A stretch of 64,000 bases of DNA from Nicotiana tabacum. Taxonomy: Eukaryota; Streptophyta; Magnoliopsida; Solanales; Solanaceae. The stretch covers positions 61,314,419-61,378,418 of the forward strand of contig NC_134095.1 in NCBI RefSeq assembly GCF_000715075.1, read 5' to 3'. The notes beneath the pieces are model-generated. The model saw only the letters and a program-made list of their open reading frames with translations, was not told the origin of the DNA and did no database searches. Below, in pieces: positions 1 through 10,559 of the stretch; within the stretch, counting starts at the first letter, position 1; every line of letters starts with the position of its first letter. A program made the translations under genes and the position numbers.

Positions 1-654
1 CTTTTTGTGCCCACAATCATTACATGAATTTGATCATGGCAAGACATAGAAATTTTACCACTTCAGGTGGTTATAATTTCTTGCAAACTCCATTAGAGAT
101 ATAATCAAAATTTATTGTCTTTACTTGTATGTAAAATCAAATTATAGAATGTCAAGGATTTAAAAGAGAAAAATAAAGTAAAATACTTATCTTAAATCCA
201 GAATTTAATCATGAAGGAAGTTCATGGAATAATTGTCACTCATTATGCTCAATCCCAAAGCTTCTACTCAATTGGTTAGAGTCTTGTGCTGATAACGTAT
301 TATGAACAATAAAAGAAGAAAAAGAATATTGTAGAGAAAAATAGGGAGAGAGAATTCTTATTGATTTGTGATGAATTACAATAGAATATAACCCCTCATT
401 TATAAGGATAAAATGACTTAGCCACCAAGTAAAATCTTTACAATCTCTAAAATATAGGCATTCACCTTAAATAAAACTCTATTTATAACAAATAAATATA
501 TTTTGTGGTCAATTAGAGTGCTACATCGCTCCTCTCTAGACCTGCCTTTTATATATACAGATTGGTTTCTTGTCGCTTAAATGGAACACGATGTTCTATT
601 CATCATGTGGCTATTTGTGCGACCACGTGACCATTACTTGCATCTTATACCAAG
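1..654. other. AT-rich intergenic DNA with possible Ty1/copia LTR remnant
   Basis: No coding region is visible. Around 281-530 the text (a GTGCTGATAACG-like stretch, then a purine-rich run, then AT-rich DNA) resembles the inverted end of a Ty1/copia LTR next to a tRNA-Met primer site. This is recognition from memory without terminal repeats or a target duplication, so it is only a suggestion. Confidence 0.3.
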
Positions 655-656
655 TA

Positions 657-918
657 CTCCCTCCGTTTAAAATTTTATAAGTTATTTTCCTTTTTAGTAT
701 ATTTCAAAATAAATGATATATTTTTAAATTTGGAAATAATTCAACTTTAAACTCGTCATTTTACTATTAATGAAAAGTTTTTATAATCACACAAATGTCA
801 TGGTCCCACAAAGCTTTTACTTCTTAAACTTTTAAGACTATAAGTTTCAAAGTCTTCCTCTTTTCTCTTAAACTTTATGCCGAGTCAAACTATCTCATCT
901 AAATTGAAACGGAGAGAG
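657..918. mobile_element. Stowaway-type MITE (262 bp)
   Basis: The element starts CTCCCTCCGTTTAAAAT and ends with the imperfect inverse ATTGAAACGGAGAGAG. Both sides are flanked by TA (655-656 and 919-920), the Stowaway/Tc1-mariner target duplication. CTCCCTCCGT is the usual start of plant Stowaway MITEs. There is no coding capacity, so it depends on a mariner-like transposase elsewhere. A second copy of the same type lies at 27320-27591. Confidence 0.85.
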
Positions 919-920
919 TA

Positions 921-1500
921 ATTTCAATTCGAAAGATACTTTTTAGTTCAATTATTTGTTTGACATATGTACCATAAAATTTTATGTTACTTTTATGTCA
1001 TCATTGAAATTACGACAACTATTCTGAAGTTCGGTGTAGTTTCCAAACTGCACGGAAATTCTATACGTAATCAAGAAAGACTTAACGAAATAATAAACTA
1101 AGTTGACGGATAGGTACAAAGTCTCTAGCGTCTGTCATCTCGCTAATTGGTCAAGTCAACTATTCCTTTTCTCATTTTGTTGGTGTTGTTGGCAAAGAGA
1201 GAAATATTATTCACATTTTTATGTTTGCTTACCTTGTTATTTTTAATGCTTGCTTTCTTATTGTAAATATTAAACAAATCTTGACCCACGGTCGACGATC
1301 TGGCAGATGACACATTGAGAGGGAAGTATAAATTCTTCTGCCGCGATGAAACAAGTAGCAAATAAATTAGTATACTATTATGTAAAGGTCAATGACGGAA
1401 TATTGAGGAGACTTTGAGCTAGCTATCCAATAGACTTTCAATGTAATTTTGAAAAAAATTCTGAGAAAGTTCCTTGACGAGCCACCTATATAAAAGGGTA
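921..1500. other. AT-rich intergenic DNA, nothing recognised
   Basis: Only short ORFs lacking family signatures are present. A minus-strand 72-codon frame at 1143-1361 has low complexity (Asn/Lys/Ser) and no recognisable motif, so I do not call it a gene. The right edge abuts the LINE insertion. Confidence 0.5.
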
Positions 1501-1501
1501 C

Positions 1502-2904
1502 ATACATTACCTAATTAACAATACTCATATTCCAATATACGGTACCACCTCGGATCATATCATCTGGGGATTAACTTCATCTGGCGCCTTTTCGGTTAAC
1601 TCATGCTTCAAAGCTTTTACAAAGTCTCTTCATCCAATACCTAGTCAAAGCTGGATCTGGCATTTAAAAACTCTACCAAAAATTAAATACTTCTTATGGT
1701 TAATCATCCACAATAGATTACCCACCAAGGACTACCTACATTCAATAGGTATTACCAGTTCTAATTTATGTACTATTTGTAACTTAGCCCCAGAGACCAT
1801 TACTCATATCCTATTCCACTATGTGCATGCAAAAAACATTTTGGTCCAACCTTAACCTCGAATACATTCTAAGATCACTACCTTTTAATGGAGGCAACAA
1901 CCAACTCTGGCTTAAGTACTACAAATATGGTCTACCTTTCCAGCATATCATCCCATTCATCCTTTGACATCTTTGGAAAGTATGCAACAAAAATTGTTTT
2001 GAACATGCAAATACACCACCTTCTACAAAAATAATATTAGAGTTAGCAACTGAGCACTTTTTCCTTACCAATCCAACACCCACTAAACAACGCCAACATA
2101 CATGCTTACTACACCAAATTTCCCATGAACGACGAACTTTTTTCTTAAATACAGAGGGGGCTCTCAACCCACACAACTCAAAGGCTAGCTTTGGGGGGGG
2201 GGGGGAGGGGGGTAGAAACTCATAAGGGTGCCTGGGTAATGGGGTATGCGGGCCATCACCCATCCACTATAGTTGTAGACATAGAACTTATGGCACTACT
2301 ACGTGGATTACAACTCGCTAAAGAACAACAGTTAACTCCACTGCTTATTCAAATGGACGCACAACAGGTAATCAATTTGTTGCATACGCACACCACACCT
2401 CACTCATCTTTGTTAAACGATTGCAGGTTCCTGATCCGGCAACTACATAGTCCACAGGTATGCCATGTTTACAGGGAGAACAATACAGTAGCAGACGCTC
2501 TAGCATATTTTGGTATGGCACTATCAGGGAGCAAAATCACTTTTTTGAGCAGCCCTCCACCTCTCATCCTCCATCAGCTCCAACAGGATCAACAACACAA
2601 CATGCCCATGCAAGGGTCTGGTGGCACTTTTGGAAATCCTCCACACATGCACTTTTTGTCAAACGTCTGATAGGCCTTCCACCAGTAATGTATGCGGCAG
2701 CAGTAGCTCTCATAGTTTTGATATACGAATGTTGAATAGTACTACTGCTAAGGCATCTCCTAGTTACGCTGACACCATTACAAACCCTAGTGTAGGTAAT
2801 GGTCTATCTAGTCTTTTTTTGTAAGGAGGCCATTCTGCCCCCACTCCCTGAAAACTTTTCATAATATTAATTTAAAGTAGTCATTAAAAACCAAAAAAAA
2901 AAAA
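1502..2904 (+). pseudogene. 5'-truncated LINE (L1-like): zf-RVT and RNase H end plus poly(A)
   Basis: This is the 3' end of a plant L1-type non-LTR retrotransposon. From about 1502 to 1850 one frame carries the zinc-binding region that follows reverse transcriptase: a D..IW....SG.FSV start, an LPK.KYFLW core, then CxxC and H..H spacing. Near 1950-2000 the frame reads ILWHLWK. In another frame 2230-2510 encodes an RNase H-like domain with ELMALLRGL, a MDAQQ aspartate motif and a terminal RENNTVADALA. The frames do not join, so at least one frameshift is present. A 12-A tail ends at 2904. GTACAT occurs just after the tail and again near 1499, a plausible short target duplication, which would make this a 5'-truncated insertion typical of target-primed reverse transcription. 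Confidence 0.85.
2191..2212 (+). repeat. G-run inside the LINE RNase H frame
   Basis: About 20 bases are nearly all G, where family members normally encode the glycine-rich start of RNase H with its first catalytic aspartate. The first acidic residue is not visible, so this RNase H would be inactive even without the frameshifts. Expansion of GGN glycine codons into a G-run is my inference. Confidence 0.55.
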
Positions 2905-3140
2905 GTACATTTCTCAACTTTCTCTTTATGTATCTCATTTAACTAAATAGTAGGTTTTCCCACTTTATTGAATAAAGATGGATGAATAATATAAGCTTAA
3001 TTGTCACCTGGTTGGTTCACGGATATACGAATAAGTAGAATCCGGATGAATCAAAGTGTAATATTTCGAAAACTTGAATCTACCATTTCTGATTATACAT
3101 GCAACTTGCTTTTTTTTTTTTTTTTTTTGGTTGGGGGGGG
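2905..3140. other. Short AT-rich spacer ending in T-run and G-run
   Basis: No gene is seen. The stretch ends in about 20 T followed by GGTT and about 10 G (roughly 3111-3142). The G-run is the left edge of the block later amplified at 14201 and 16705. Confidence 0.55.
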
Positions 3141-4312
3141 GGCTCCTACAAGAAGTTCATAAATGTAACATATTTTATACTAATTTCTTTTTAAAATGTA
3201 ACCAAGATCTTGAAAAGATGCACATGAAAAGTACATAAAGTTAAATTTTGTCTCCTACCAATTGGAATCTCGTAAAATCATCAAATCAGGTTAAAATTAA
3301 AGAATCTTCAGGCTAAAGTCTCAAAATTGATTTTATACGTTTAATTCCAAATCCCTTTCGTAATGAAAATTCCTATGTACTACTTCATCCATATGGTCAG
3401 GACTTCTTATTTATTCATCTTGTGAAAAATAAAATTTCAAATTACATATGTATGTAAATGTCCGCTTGATTATTGAAAAAAACAAATAGGAAATCCTTTT
3501 CAGATAGAATGAATATTTAAATCTAGGTTTATCTCACTATAATATTAAATACAACAAACTTAGCATTGGACTGATCCCGGACAAGACTCAACTGTTTTAA
3601 CCCATAAATTGGTTTTAAAATAAACAATTAAATTTATATTTTTAATCCCACTAACAATGGGATCAATCCAAAGCGTATACAATGAAAAAAATGTAACAAG
3701 ATTGTATAGGATAAAATCGGTTCATATTAAATGTTCGTAATAAAGCGACATGTGGAACCAGAGACAGATGAAAAGCGAGACAGGTGGAAGTCAAGACTGG
3801 AGGCAGCAATTTAGTTGGCACCAGGAAGCCCGCGAAGGGAATGTTGCTCATGGAGACAAACAAATATCGGCCACCTGATATCATTCAATGAAGAATATTC
3901 TGCAGTATTAAATACATAGTCCGTTATAGAGAATATAGCATTCATATAGCCTGTCGTTACACATTTTTCAACAGCCCCCATAATTGTCATTTAAAAGGGA
4001 CTTGATTCTGGGACCTTGTTCCCAAGGTGACACTATAAATAAGGATTTCAACAACCACTATAAGGACACAAATTTTCTGACAAACTTATGATATACACAT
4101 TATTCTAAGCTTAATAACATTTTATTTCTTGTTTATTGTTTTACTACTGTCTTCAAAAGCTTTGCTCCCGAACCAAGCTATTTTCTATCTTCCATCGATT
4201 TCAGTGTTAAGTCTTATATTTCTATTTAATTTATTTAATATTTTGGGTTCAAATCAATTTGCTTGTCTATAAACCACATATAAATTCAACTGTACCATTT
4301 TATGAATAAACA
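3141..4312 (+). repeat. Tat-type LTR, 3' portion (block copy 1)
   Basis: This 1.17-kb non-coding block has two further copies at 14201-15380 and 16705-17890. It holds a TATA-like CTATAAATAAGG near 4032 and ends in GAATAAACA. The text following the intervening chromovirus (20527 on) starts GTTCGGTGCCCATC, a decayed version of the primer site and leader that follow Tat/Ogre LTRs. I therefore read the block as the 3' part of a Tat-type LTR split at its LTR/leader junction. The true 5' end of this LTR was not found; 3141 is only the edge of the amplified unit. Confidence 0.6.
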
Positions 4313-4313
4313 T

Positions 4314-4335
4314 GTGATGACCAAAAGGTCATCAC
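4314..4335. repeat. Perfect 9-bp hairpin at LTR start
   Basis: GTGATGACC, an AAAA loop, then GGTCATCAC. The same hairpin with a CAAAA loop is at 17892-17914. In the 3' LTR at 12137 the second arm is deleted. It includes the integrase-recognised LTR tip. Confidence 0.8.
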
Positions 4336-5037
4336 TTGTTTTAGAAATGAATTCTGCATTCCAATGCCTTAAAAATCTCTTTTAGCATCACCTCGATTTG
4401 CGTGTGCAGTTCGGGTGCGTAGCCAGAAAGGCAATATGTAAAAATTTGTGAAAAATGATGAATTTTAACTATTAAAATTAATTAATTTGACTTCGGTAAA
4501 TATTTTGGGTAAACGGACTCGGACCCGTGATTTGACGGTCCCGAAGGGTCCGTAGGAAAATATGGGACTTGGGCGTATGCCCGGAATCGAATTCCGAGGT
4601 CCCAAGCCCGAGAAATAAATTTATAAAGAAAATTATTTTCTGAATATTATTGAGTTTTTAGAAGTGAAATGTGTTTAAACCTTGATGGTATCGGGCCCGT
4701 ATTTTAGTTTTCGCGCCCGGTACAGGTCTTATATGTTATTTAAGATAAATTTGTGAAATCTGGTAATAAACGGACTTGAAATAATATGAATCGGACCTTA
4801 TTTGAGGAAATTGGGAAAATTTGATGTTCTTAAGAAATTTCATGATTTTGATGCTAAATTCATAGTTGATGTTATTTAAGAGATTTGAATGCACGAGCGA
4901 GTCTGTATGATATTTTTAGGTTGGTGTGCATGTTTGGTTTGGAGCACCGAGGGCTCGGGTGAGTTTTGGATAGGCCACGAGGTGGATTTTCGACTTGAGA
5001 AATTGCAGACTTCAGCTGTTGCATTGCAGGCCTGCAG

Positions 5038-5270
5038 GCTTCGCATTTGCGAAGCTTAGCTCGCAAATGCGAAGGCTTTGTCGCAAATACGAACAATAGC
5101 TCAGGCCAGCTTACCTCGCAAATGCGAGGGATTGATCGCAAATGTGATCCCTCAGTTTTACCCAGACGTCGCAAATGCGACACATTGTTCGCAATTCCCA
5201 CTTCGCAAATGCGAACTTAGCAGAAGTCTGGGTTCGTAATTGCGAACCCTGGTTGCAATTGCGACATCTA
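5038..5270. repeat. Array of CGCA-nn-TGCG palindromic words upstream of the LTR TATA
   Basis: Repeated words of the type TCGCAAATGCGA and CGCAATTGCGA recur every 20-40 bases, each with inverted TCGC/GCGA arms. The array ends directly before the TATA-like box at 5282. Further copies are at 12850-12930, 13459-13705, 15985-16205 and 18620-18835. Confidence 0.75.
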
Positions 5271-5281
5271 CAACCTGCAAT

Positions 5282-5289
5282 TTTATAAC
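5282..5289 (+). promoter_or_regulatory. TATA-like box of LTR A
   Basis: TTTATAAC follows the palindromic array, with the main splice-donor-like site 516 nt downstream. The same placement recurs in the other LTR families here, which is the reason for preferring this TATA. Confidence 0.45.
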
Positions 5290-5797
5290 TTAGCCGAAAA
5301 TATTTCATTTTTCACACTCTTTCAAAACCAAAACACTCTTGGGCGATTTTTCAAAGGCAACTCTTCTTCCAAATCGATTGTAGGTCAATTTTAACTCGTT
5401 TTCTTCAATCATTAACATCTTTTCACATGATTTCAACTCAAAATTAATGATTTTCATGGGAAAAATTGAGTATTTTGGGTACAACCTAGGTTTTTCAAAT
5501 TTTGGTGATTTGGACCTCGATTTGAGGTCCAATTTCAAAACAAATTATATATTTGGGTTCGTGGGGGAATGTGTAATCGGGTTTTGGTTCGAACCTCGGG
5601 TTTTGACAATGTGGGCTAGAGGGCGATTTTTGACTTTTTGGGTAAAACTTTGGAAAACTTATTCTCATGCATTGGCATTGATTCATTTAGCGGTTATTAA
5701 TGTAATTAAGTAACTTATGGCTAGGTACGAGCGAGTTGGTGGTGGAATCAAGAGGTAAAGCGATAGTTGAGTCTTGAATTGTGTTCGTGGCATCGAG

Positions 5798-6518
5798 GTA
5801 AGTGTTTGGTCTAACCTTAGCTTGAGGGATTAGGAGTCGTGTCTTTTTTGCTACGTGTTAATTGTGGAGTATGACATATAGGCATGGTGACAAGTATCTA
5901 TACGTCAGTGTCAAGCATGCCCGTTTGTCTTGTATTATAATTGTTATGACTCTGTTGGGGTTTATTGCGCTTCACATGTGATATCATTATTGTCCCGTTG
6001 CCGGGATGTTATTATCATTACTGTTCCCTTGCCGGGATACTATTATCATTATCGTTCCCTTGCCGGGATGTTATTGTCATATTATTGTTCCCTTGCTAGG
6101 GTGTTGTTTTGATGTTATTGTTCCCTTGTCGGGACCCTTTTATGATTGGTGTTGATAAAAGAAATGGGAGCGGGTTGCATGCCTGCAACGAGATATATGA
6201 AATGGGATCGGGTTGCACGTCTGCAACAAGAGGTGAAATGAAAGTGAATTCTGCATTTGTTTTCCTTATCCTTATTAGTAATTGGATTTTGGTTTCTTGA
6301 TATTGTGTTGTTATCTGTTATTCCCCGAAGCATGTTTTCCCCTCCATCTTTAACTGTAATTATCTGCTTTTATATTTTTGTTGTCTATGATTTAACTGCA
6401 CAGGTTTATTTGGTAGTCTGGTCCTAGCCTCGTCACTACTTTGCCGAGGTTAGGCTAGGCACTTACCGGCACATGAGGTCAGTTATGCTGATACTACACT
6501 ATGCACTCTTTTGTGCAG
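5798..6518 (+). other. Candidate LTR leader intron (721 nt), LTR A
   Basis: Donor-like GAG/GTAAGT begins at 5798. Acceptor-like CTCTTTTGTGCAG ends at 6518, with a CTGAT branch-like word about 30 nt before. It contains the minisatellite and the CCTCGTCACTAC box. Splicing is inferred from consensus and from recurrence in other LTR families. Confidence 0.4.
5985..6140 (+). repeat. LTR A minisatellite, about 35 bp x 5
   Basis: Five imperfect units built on GTTCCCTTGCCGGGAT plus a TTATTATCATTA-like spacer. The equivalent array in the right-hand LTR is at 19535-19695. Confidence 0.8.
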
Positions 6519-6954
6519 ATCCCAGTGTTGTAGACTTTGGACCACAGTGAGGTTGCTGCCTTCAGTCCAGCAAGTGACCCGAGGTATTCCTGCAAGCGTC
6601 CGCGGGCCTTGGCGTCACCTCGTATCTTTCCTTTATCCTGTTTCCTTTACTTATTTCAGAAATAGTGTATCTTTATCTTTCAAACTTTGTATGTAGTATT
6701 CTTAGACCGTTTGTAAACTTGTGACATCAAATTCTGGGTAGAGTTGTATTTAGACTTACGCAGTTTGTATTAAGATAAATTATCAGATTTTGTCTTTCGC
6801 TTAATTATTTCTGCTATTTGCATGATATCTACTCATCACTGATAATGGTTAAATACTGGAAAGGTTAAGTAATTAGAATAATTTGGCTTGCCTAGCTTTC
6901 ACCAGTAGGTGCCATCACGACTCCCGAGGGTGGAAAATCTGGGTCGTGATAAGT

Positions 6955-6966
6955 TAGTATCAGAGC
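6955..6966 (+). other. Primer binding site (initiator tRNA-Met), chromovirus A
   Basis: TAGTATCAGAGC lies three bases after the LTR and matches the plant tRNA-iMet primer site TGGTATCAGAGC except for one G-to-A change. Confidence 0.85.
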
Positions 6967-7148
6967 TCTAGGTTACATGGGTCTCACAGTTCACAGACAA
7001 GCTTAGTAGAGCCTGAGTGATCGGTACGGAGACGTCTGTATTTATCCCCCACAGGCTACAGAGTTAGGAAAAACTTCACAATTATTCATTCCTATCGTGC
7101 GTTTTGGTTTCTCAATGCTAATTGAATTTTTACTATGTTCTTTCGCAG

Positions 7149-8620
7149 ATGGCGAGAACATGCGCTTCATCATCCACTGACCAGCAGCTTGAGCCCCCAG
7201 CAGCAACTCCCACGAGGGGCAGAGGGCGAGGTCGTGCTAGAGGCTGAGGTAGTGGCAAAGCTCATCCTAGAGCAGCGGCACCAGTGGCGGAGCCTCAGAT
7301 TGACTTTGATGATGAGGTTCCAGCCCAGACAGTTCCGGTGGTCCCAACTCAGGCACAAAGGGGTTTATTGCTACCCTAGTACTCCAAGATGCGTTGGTCC
7401 GTCTAGTGGGCCTTATGGAGAGTGTCACCCGGGCAGGCTTGCTTCCTGTAGCACCAACCGTCTCTCAGGCTGGAGGAGGAGCCCGGACTCCTGCTACTCG
7501 CACTCCGAAGCAGGTAGCTCCCCAGTTTCAGACTCCAACAGTTCACCCAGTTGGAGCAGTTCAGCCGGGTGTGGTAGCCCAGACCGGTGATGGAGTAGTT
7601 ATGTCTACCGATGCTTTATGGAGATTGGACAGGTTCACCAAGCTCTTCACTACTACTTTCAGCGGTGCTTCTTCTGAGGATCCCCAGGATTATCTAGACA
7701 TCTGTCATAAGGTTCTCAGGAACATGGGGATAGTGGAGACCAATGAGGTCGATTTTGCTACTTTTCGCTTATCTGGATCCATCAAGACTTGGTGGAGAGA
7801 TTATTGTTTGGTTAGACCAGCCGGATCACCAGCTTTGACTTGGGAGAAGTTTACTCAGCTATTTCTGGAGAATTTTCTCCCCATCACTTAGAGAGAGATC
7901 TATCGAAGGCAGTTTGAGCGTCTCCAGCAGGGTTCTATGACTATTACTCAATATGAGACTAGATTCATCGACTTGGCCTGTCATGCTCTTATCATACTTC
8001 CCACCGAGAGAGATAGAGAGGGTGAGGAGGTTTATTGAAGGACTTATCCAGCCTATTCGATTTCAGATGGCCAAGGAGACGGGGAGTGAGATTTCTTTTC
8101 AGGAGGCGACCAATGTGGCCAGGAGAGTTGAGATGGTTCTATCGCAGGGAGGTGTTAAGGGGTCTGACAATAGGCCTCGTCATTCAGGCAGATTTACTGG
8201 TACCTCGTCTGGAGGCAGGGATTCGTATGGTAGGTGCCATCCTCCTAGGCCTTTTCAGTCAGCACTTCAGGTTTCTCATAGTGCTTCAGGTGGTCGTGGT
8301 TCTCATATGCAGTATTCTGATCAGTAGACCTACAGTGCACCACCAGCTCCTATCAGTGCACCACCGCTTCAGAGTTTCCAGGGTTGTTAGGCCCAACAAT
8401 CGAGGGCTTGTTTTACTTGTGGTGACATGAGAAACATTGCTAGATATTGCCTTCGAGCACCGAGCAGTTCTCAGCAGCAGGGTTCCCGTGCCATAGTTCA
8501 GGCACCGAGTGCTCCACAGCCCGCCTAGCCAGCTAGAGGTGGAGGTAGAGGTATTACAGGTGGAGCTCAGGCTGCTAAAGGTGGAGACCAGCTAGCAACA
8601 GGCCGTCTTAGAGATATAGT
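7149..8620 (+). pseudogene. gag: gag of chromovirus A (broken)
   Basis: This is the retrotransposon capsid/nucleocapsid gene. The ATG at 7149 opens a Ser/Gln-rich then RGRGRG-rich N terminus, soon cut by a stop and a frameshift. The frame at 7394-7891 holds the retrotrans_gag capsid domain (FSGASSEDPQDYLD, then a TWW..Y helix pair and WEKFTQLFLE). It ends in a TAG at 7889-7891, and gag resumes after it with RRQFERLQQGS. Near 8410-8450 the nucleocapsid knuckle reads CxxC, then N where the zinc-binding His should be, then C, so zinc binding is doubtful. Further stops lie at 8325, about 8388 and about 8527. Confidence 0.85.
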
Positions 8621-8635
8621 TTAGGGTGGTAGGGC

Positions 8636-9290
8636 CCAGCCCCAATGTTATGCTCTTCCAGCCATGCCCAAGGCTGAGGCTTTTGATGCAGTTATCATAG
8701 GTACTGTTCTGGTTTGTAGCAAAGATGCTTCAGTTTTATTTGATCCAGGATCTACATACTCTCCTATGTTTCATCTTATTTTGCACCGTATCTAGTCATG
8801 CCTAGTGATTCTTTGAGTGCTCATGTTTATGTGTCTACACCGGTAAGTGATTCTATTGAGGTAGATCGAGTCCATTGTTCATGTATAGTTATGATTGGGG
8901 GTCTTGAGACTCGTGTAGGTTTGCTTCTGTTGGACATGGTTGATTTTGATGTCATATTGGGGATGGACCGGTTATCACCTTAACATGTTATCTTGGACTG
9001 TCATGCCAAGACTGTGACCTTAGCCTTGCTGGGTTTACCTCGTTTAGAGTGGAGAGGGACTCCTGGTCATTCTACCCGTAGTGTTATCTCTTATATGAAG
9101 GCTCAGCATATGGTCGAGAAGGGGTGTTTGGCTTATTTGGCCTATGTTCGTGATTCTAGTATTGAGGTTCCTTCTATTGATTCAGTGCATGTTGTTTGTG
9201 AGTTTCCTAAGGTATTTCCTTTAGACCTGTCGGGTATGCCACCCGACCAGGATATTGATGTCTGCATTGATTTGGCTCGGGGCACTCAGT
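8636..9290 (+). pseudogene. Aspartic protease region of chromovirus A
   Basis: The pol N terminus has the active-site motif LFDPGSTYS, with the catalytic Asp codon at 8742. The frame at 8798-8983 continues with the VILGMDRLSP segment that follows the protease in chromoviruses. A frameshift just after the active site and a stop at 8981-8983 interrupt it. The linker to RT (ISYMKAQHMVEKGC..YLAYV) is readable from about 9090. The protease would release capsid and pol proteins inside virus-like particles. Confidence 0.75.
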
Positions 9291-10530
9291 CCATTTCTAT
9301 CTCGCCGTATCGTATGGCCTTGCCTGAGTTGAAAGAGTTGAAGGAGCAGTTGCAAGACTTGCTTGAAAAAGGATTCATTATACCTAGTGTTTCGCCTTGG
9401 GGTGCACCAGTGTTGTTTGTTAAGAAGAAGGATGGATCGATGCGAATGTGTAGATTACCGGCAGTTGAACAAGGTTACAATCAAGAATACGTATCCATTG
9501 CCAAGGATTGATGATTTGTTTGATCAGCTTCAGGGTGCTAAGATATTTTCGAAGATTGACTTAAGATCGAGCTACCATTAGTTGAGGATTAGGGCATCCA
9601 ATGTCCCTAAGATAGCTTTCCGCACTCAGTACGGGCATTATGAGTTCTTGGTGATGTCATTCGGGTTGACAAATGCCCCAGCAGCTTTTATGGATTTGAT
9701 GAATCGAGTGTTCAGGCCTTACTTGGATTCGTTCATGATAGTCTTCATTGATGATATTTTGATCTATTCCCGCAGCTGGGAGGAGCACGAGTAGCATCTT
9801 AGAGTGGTTCTTCATACTTTAAGGGATAGTCAGTTGTATGCCAAGTTTTAGAAGTGTGAGTTCTAGTTGAGTTCAGTTGCATTCTTGGGTCATGTTGTAT
9901 CAGCAGAGGGTATTAAGGTTGATTCGAAGAAGATTGAGGCAATCAAGAACTGGCCTAGACCAGCATCAGCTACAGAGATCTGGAGTTTCTTGGGATTGGT
10001 AGGCTACTATCGTCGGTTTGTGGAGGGGTTTTCATCTATCGCAGCCCCGATGACCAGGTTGACCCAGAAGGGTGCCCAGTTTAGGTGGTCAGACGAGTGT
10101 GAGGCGAGCTTTCAGAAGCTCAAGACAGCTTTGACTACGGCACCGGTGTTGGTTTTGCCCATAGGTTTAGGGCCATATATAGTTTATTGTGATGCATCTC
10201 ATATTGGACTTGGTGCGGTGTTGATGCAGGATGGCAAGGTCATTGCCTATGCTTCGCGGCAGTTGAAGATCCATGAGAAGAACTATCTGGTTCATGATAT
10301 GGAGTTGGTAGCCATTTTCACGCGCTGAAAATTTGGAGGCACTATCTGTATGGCGTGGCATGTGAGGTGTTCACAGATCACAAGAGTCTGCAGTACTTGT
10401 TCAAGTAGAAGGAGCTAAATTTGAGGCAGAGAAGGTGATTGGAGCTATTAAAGGACTATGATATCACCACCTTATATCATCCAGGAAAGGCCAATGTGGT
10501 GGCCGATGCTTTGAGTAGGAAGTCAGCAAT
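9291..10530 (+). pseudogene. Reverse transcriptase and RNase H of chromovirus A (broken)
   Basis: RT begins around [17 protein letters not shown], keeps [16 protein letters not shown] and the active-site FIDD at 9744-9755 within [12 protein letters not shown]...FIDDILIYS. It is interrupted by a frameshift near 9455, by TAG stops at 9579-9581 and 9792-9794 (Gln in element D) and at 9864-9866 (Trp in element D). RNase H keeps [20 protein letters not shown] and VADALSRK, so its acidic residues are present. A frameshift after 10320 and a TAG near 10407 break it. The protein would copy element RNA to DNA and remove the RNA strand. Confidence 0.88.
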
Positions 10531-10559
10531 CTTGCTTATATTCCGGTCGGTGAGAGACT

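Larger units (their letters stand above)
4313..6951 (+). repeat. 5' LTR of chromovirus A
   Basis: The LTR is 2639 bp. It starts TGTGATGACC and ends GGGTCGTGATA, where the normal CA end has become TA (the copy ending at 20521 keeps ACA). In order it holds a terminal hairpin (4314-4335), an array of CGCAAATGCGA-like words (5038-5270), a TATA-like TTTATAAC (5282-5289), a GAGGTAAGT donor-like site (5798), a five-copy minisatellite (5985-6140), the CCTCGTCACTAC box (about 6430), a TTTTGTGCAG acceptor-like site (6518) and the terminal CCATCACGAC...GTCGTGA inverted words. Confidence 0.85.

Noticed and set aside
7135..7590. 151-codon frame overlapping the start of gag
   Set aside because: It is an out-of-frame shadow; the RGRGRG-type gag N terminus lies in the frame of the ATG at 7149.
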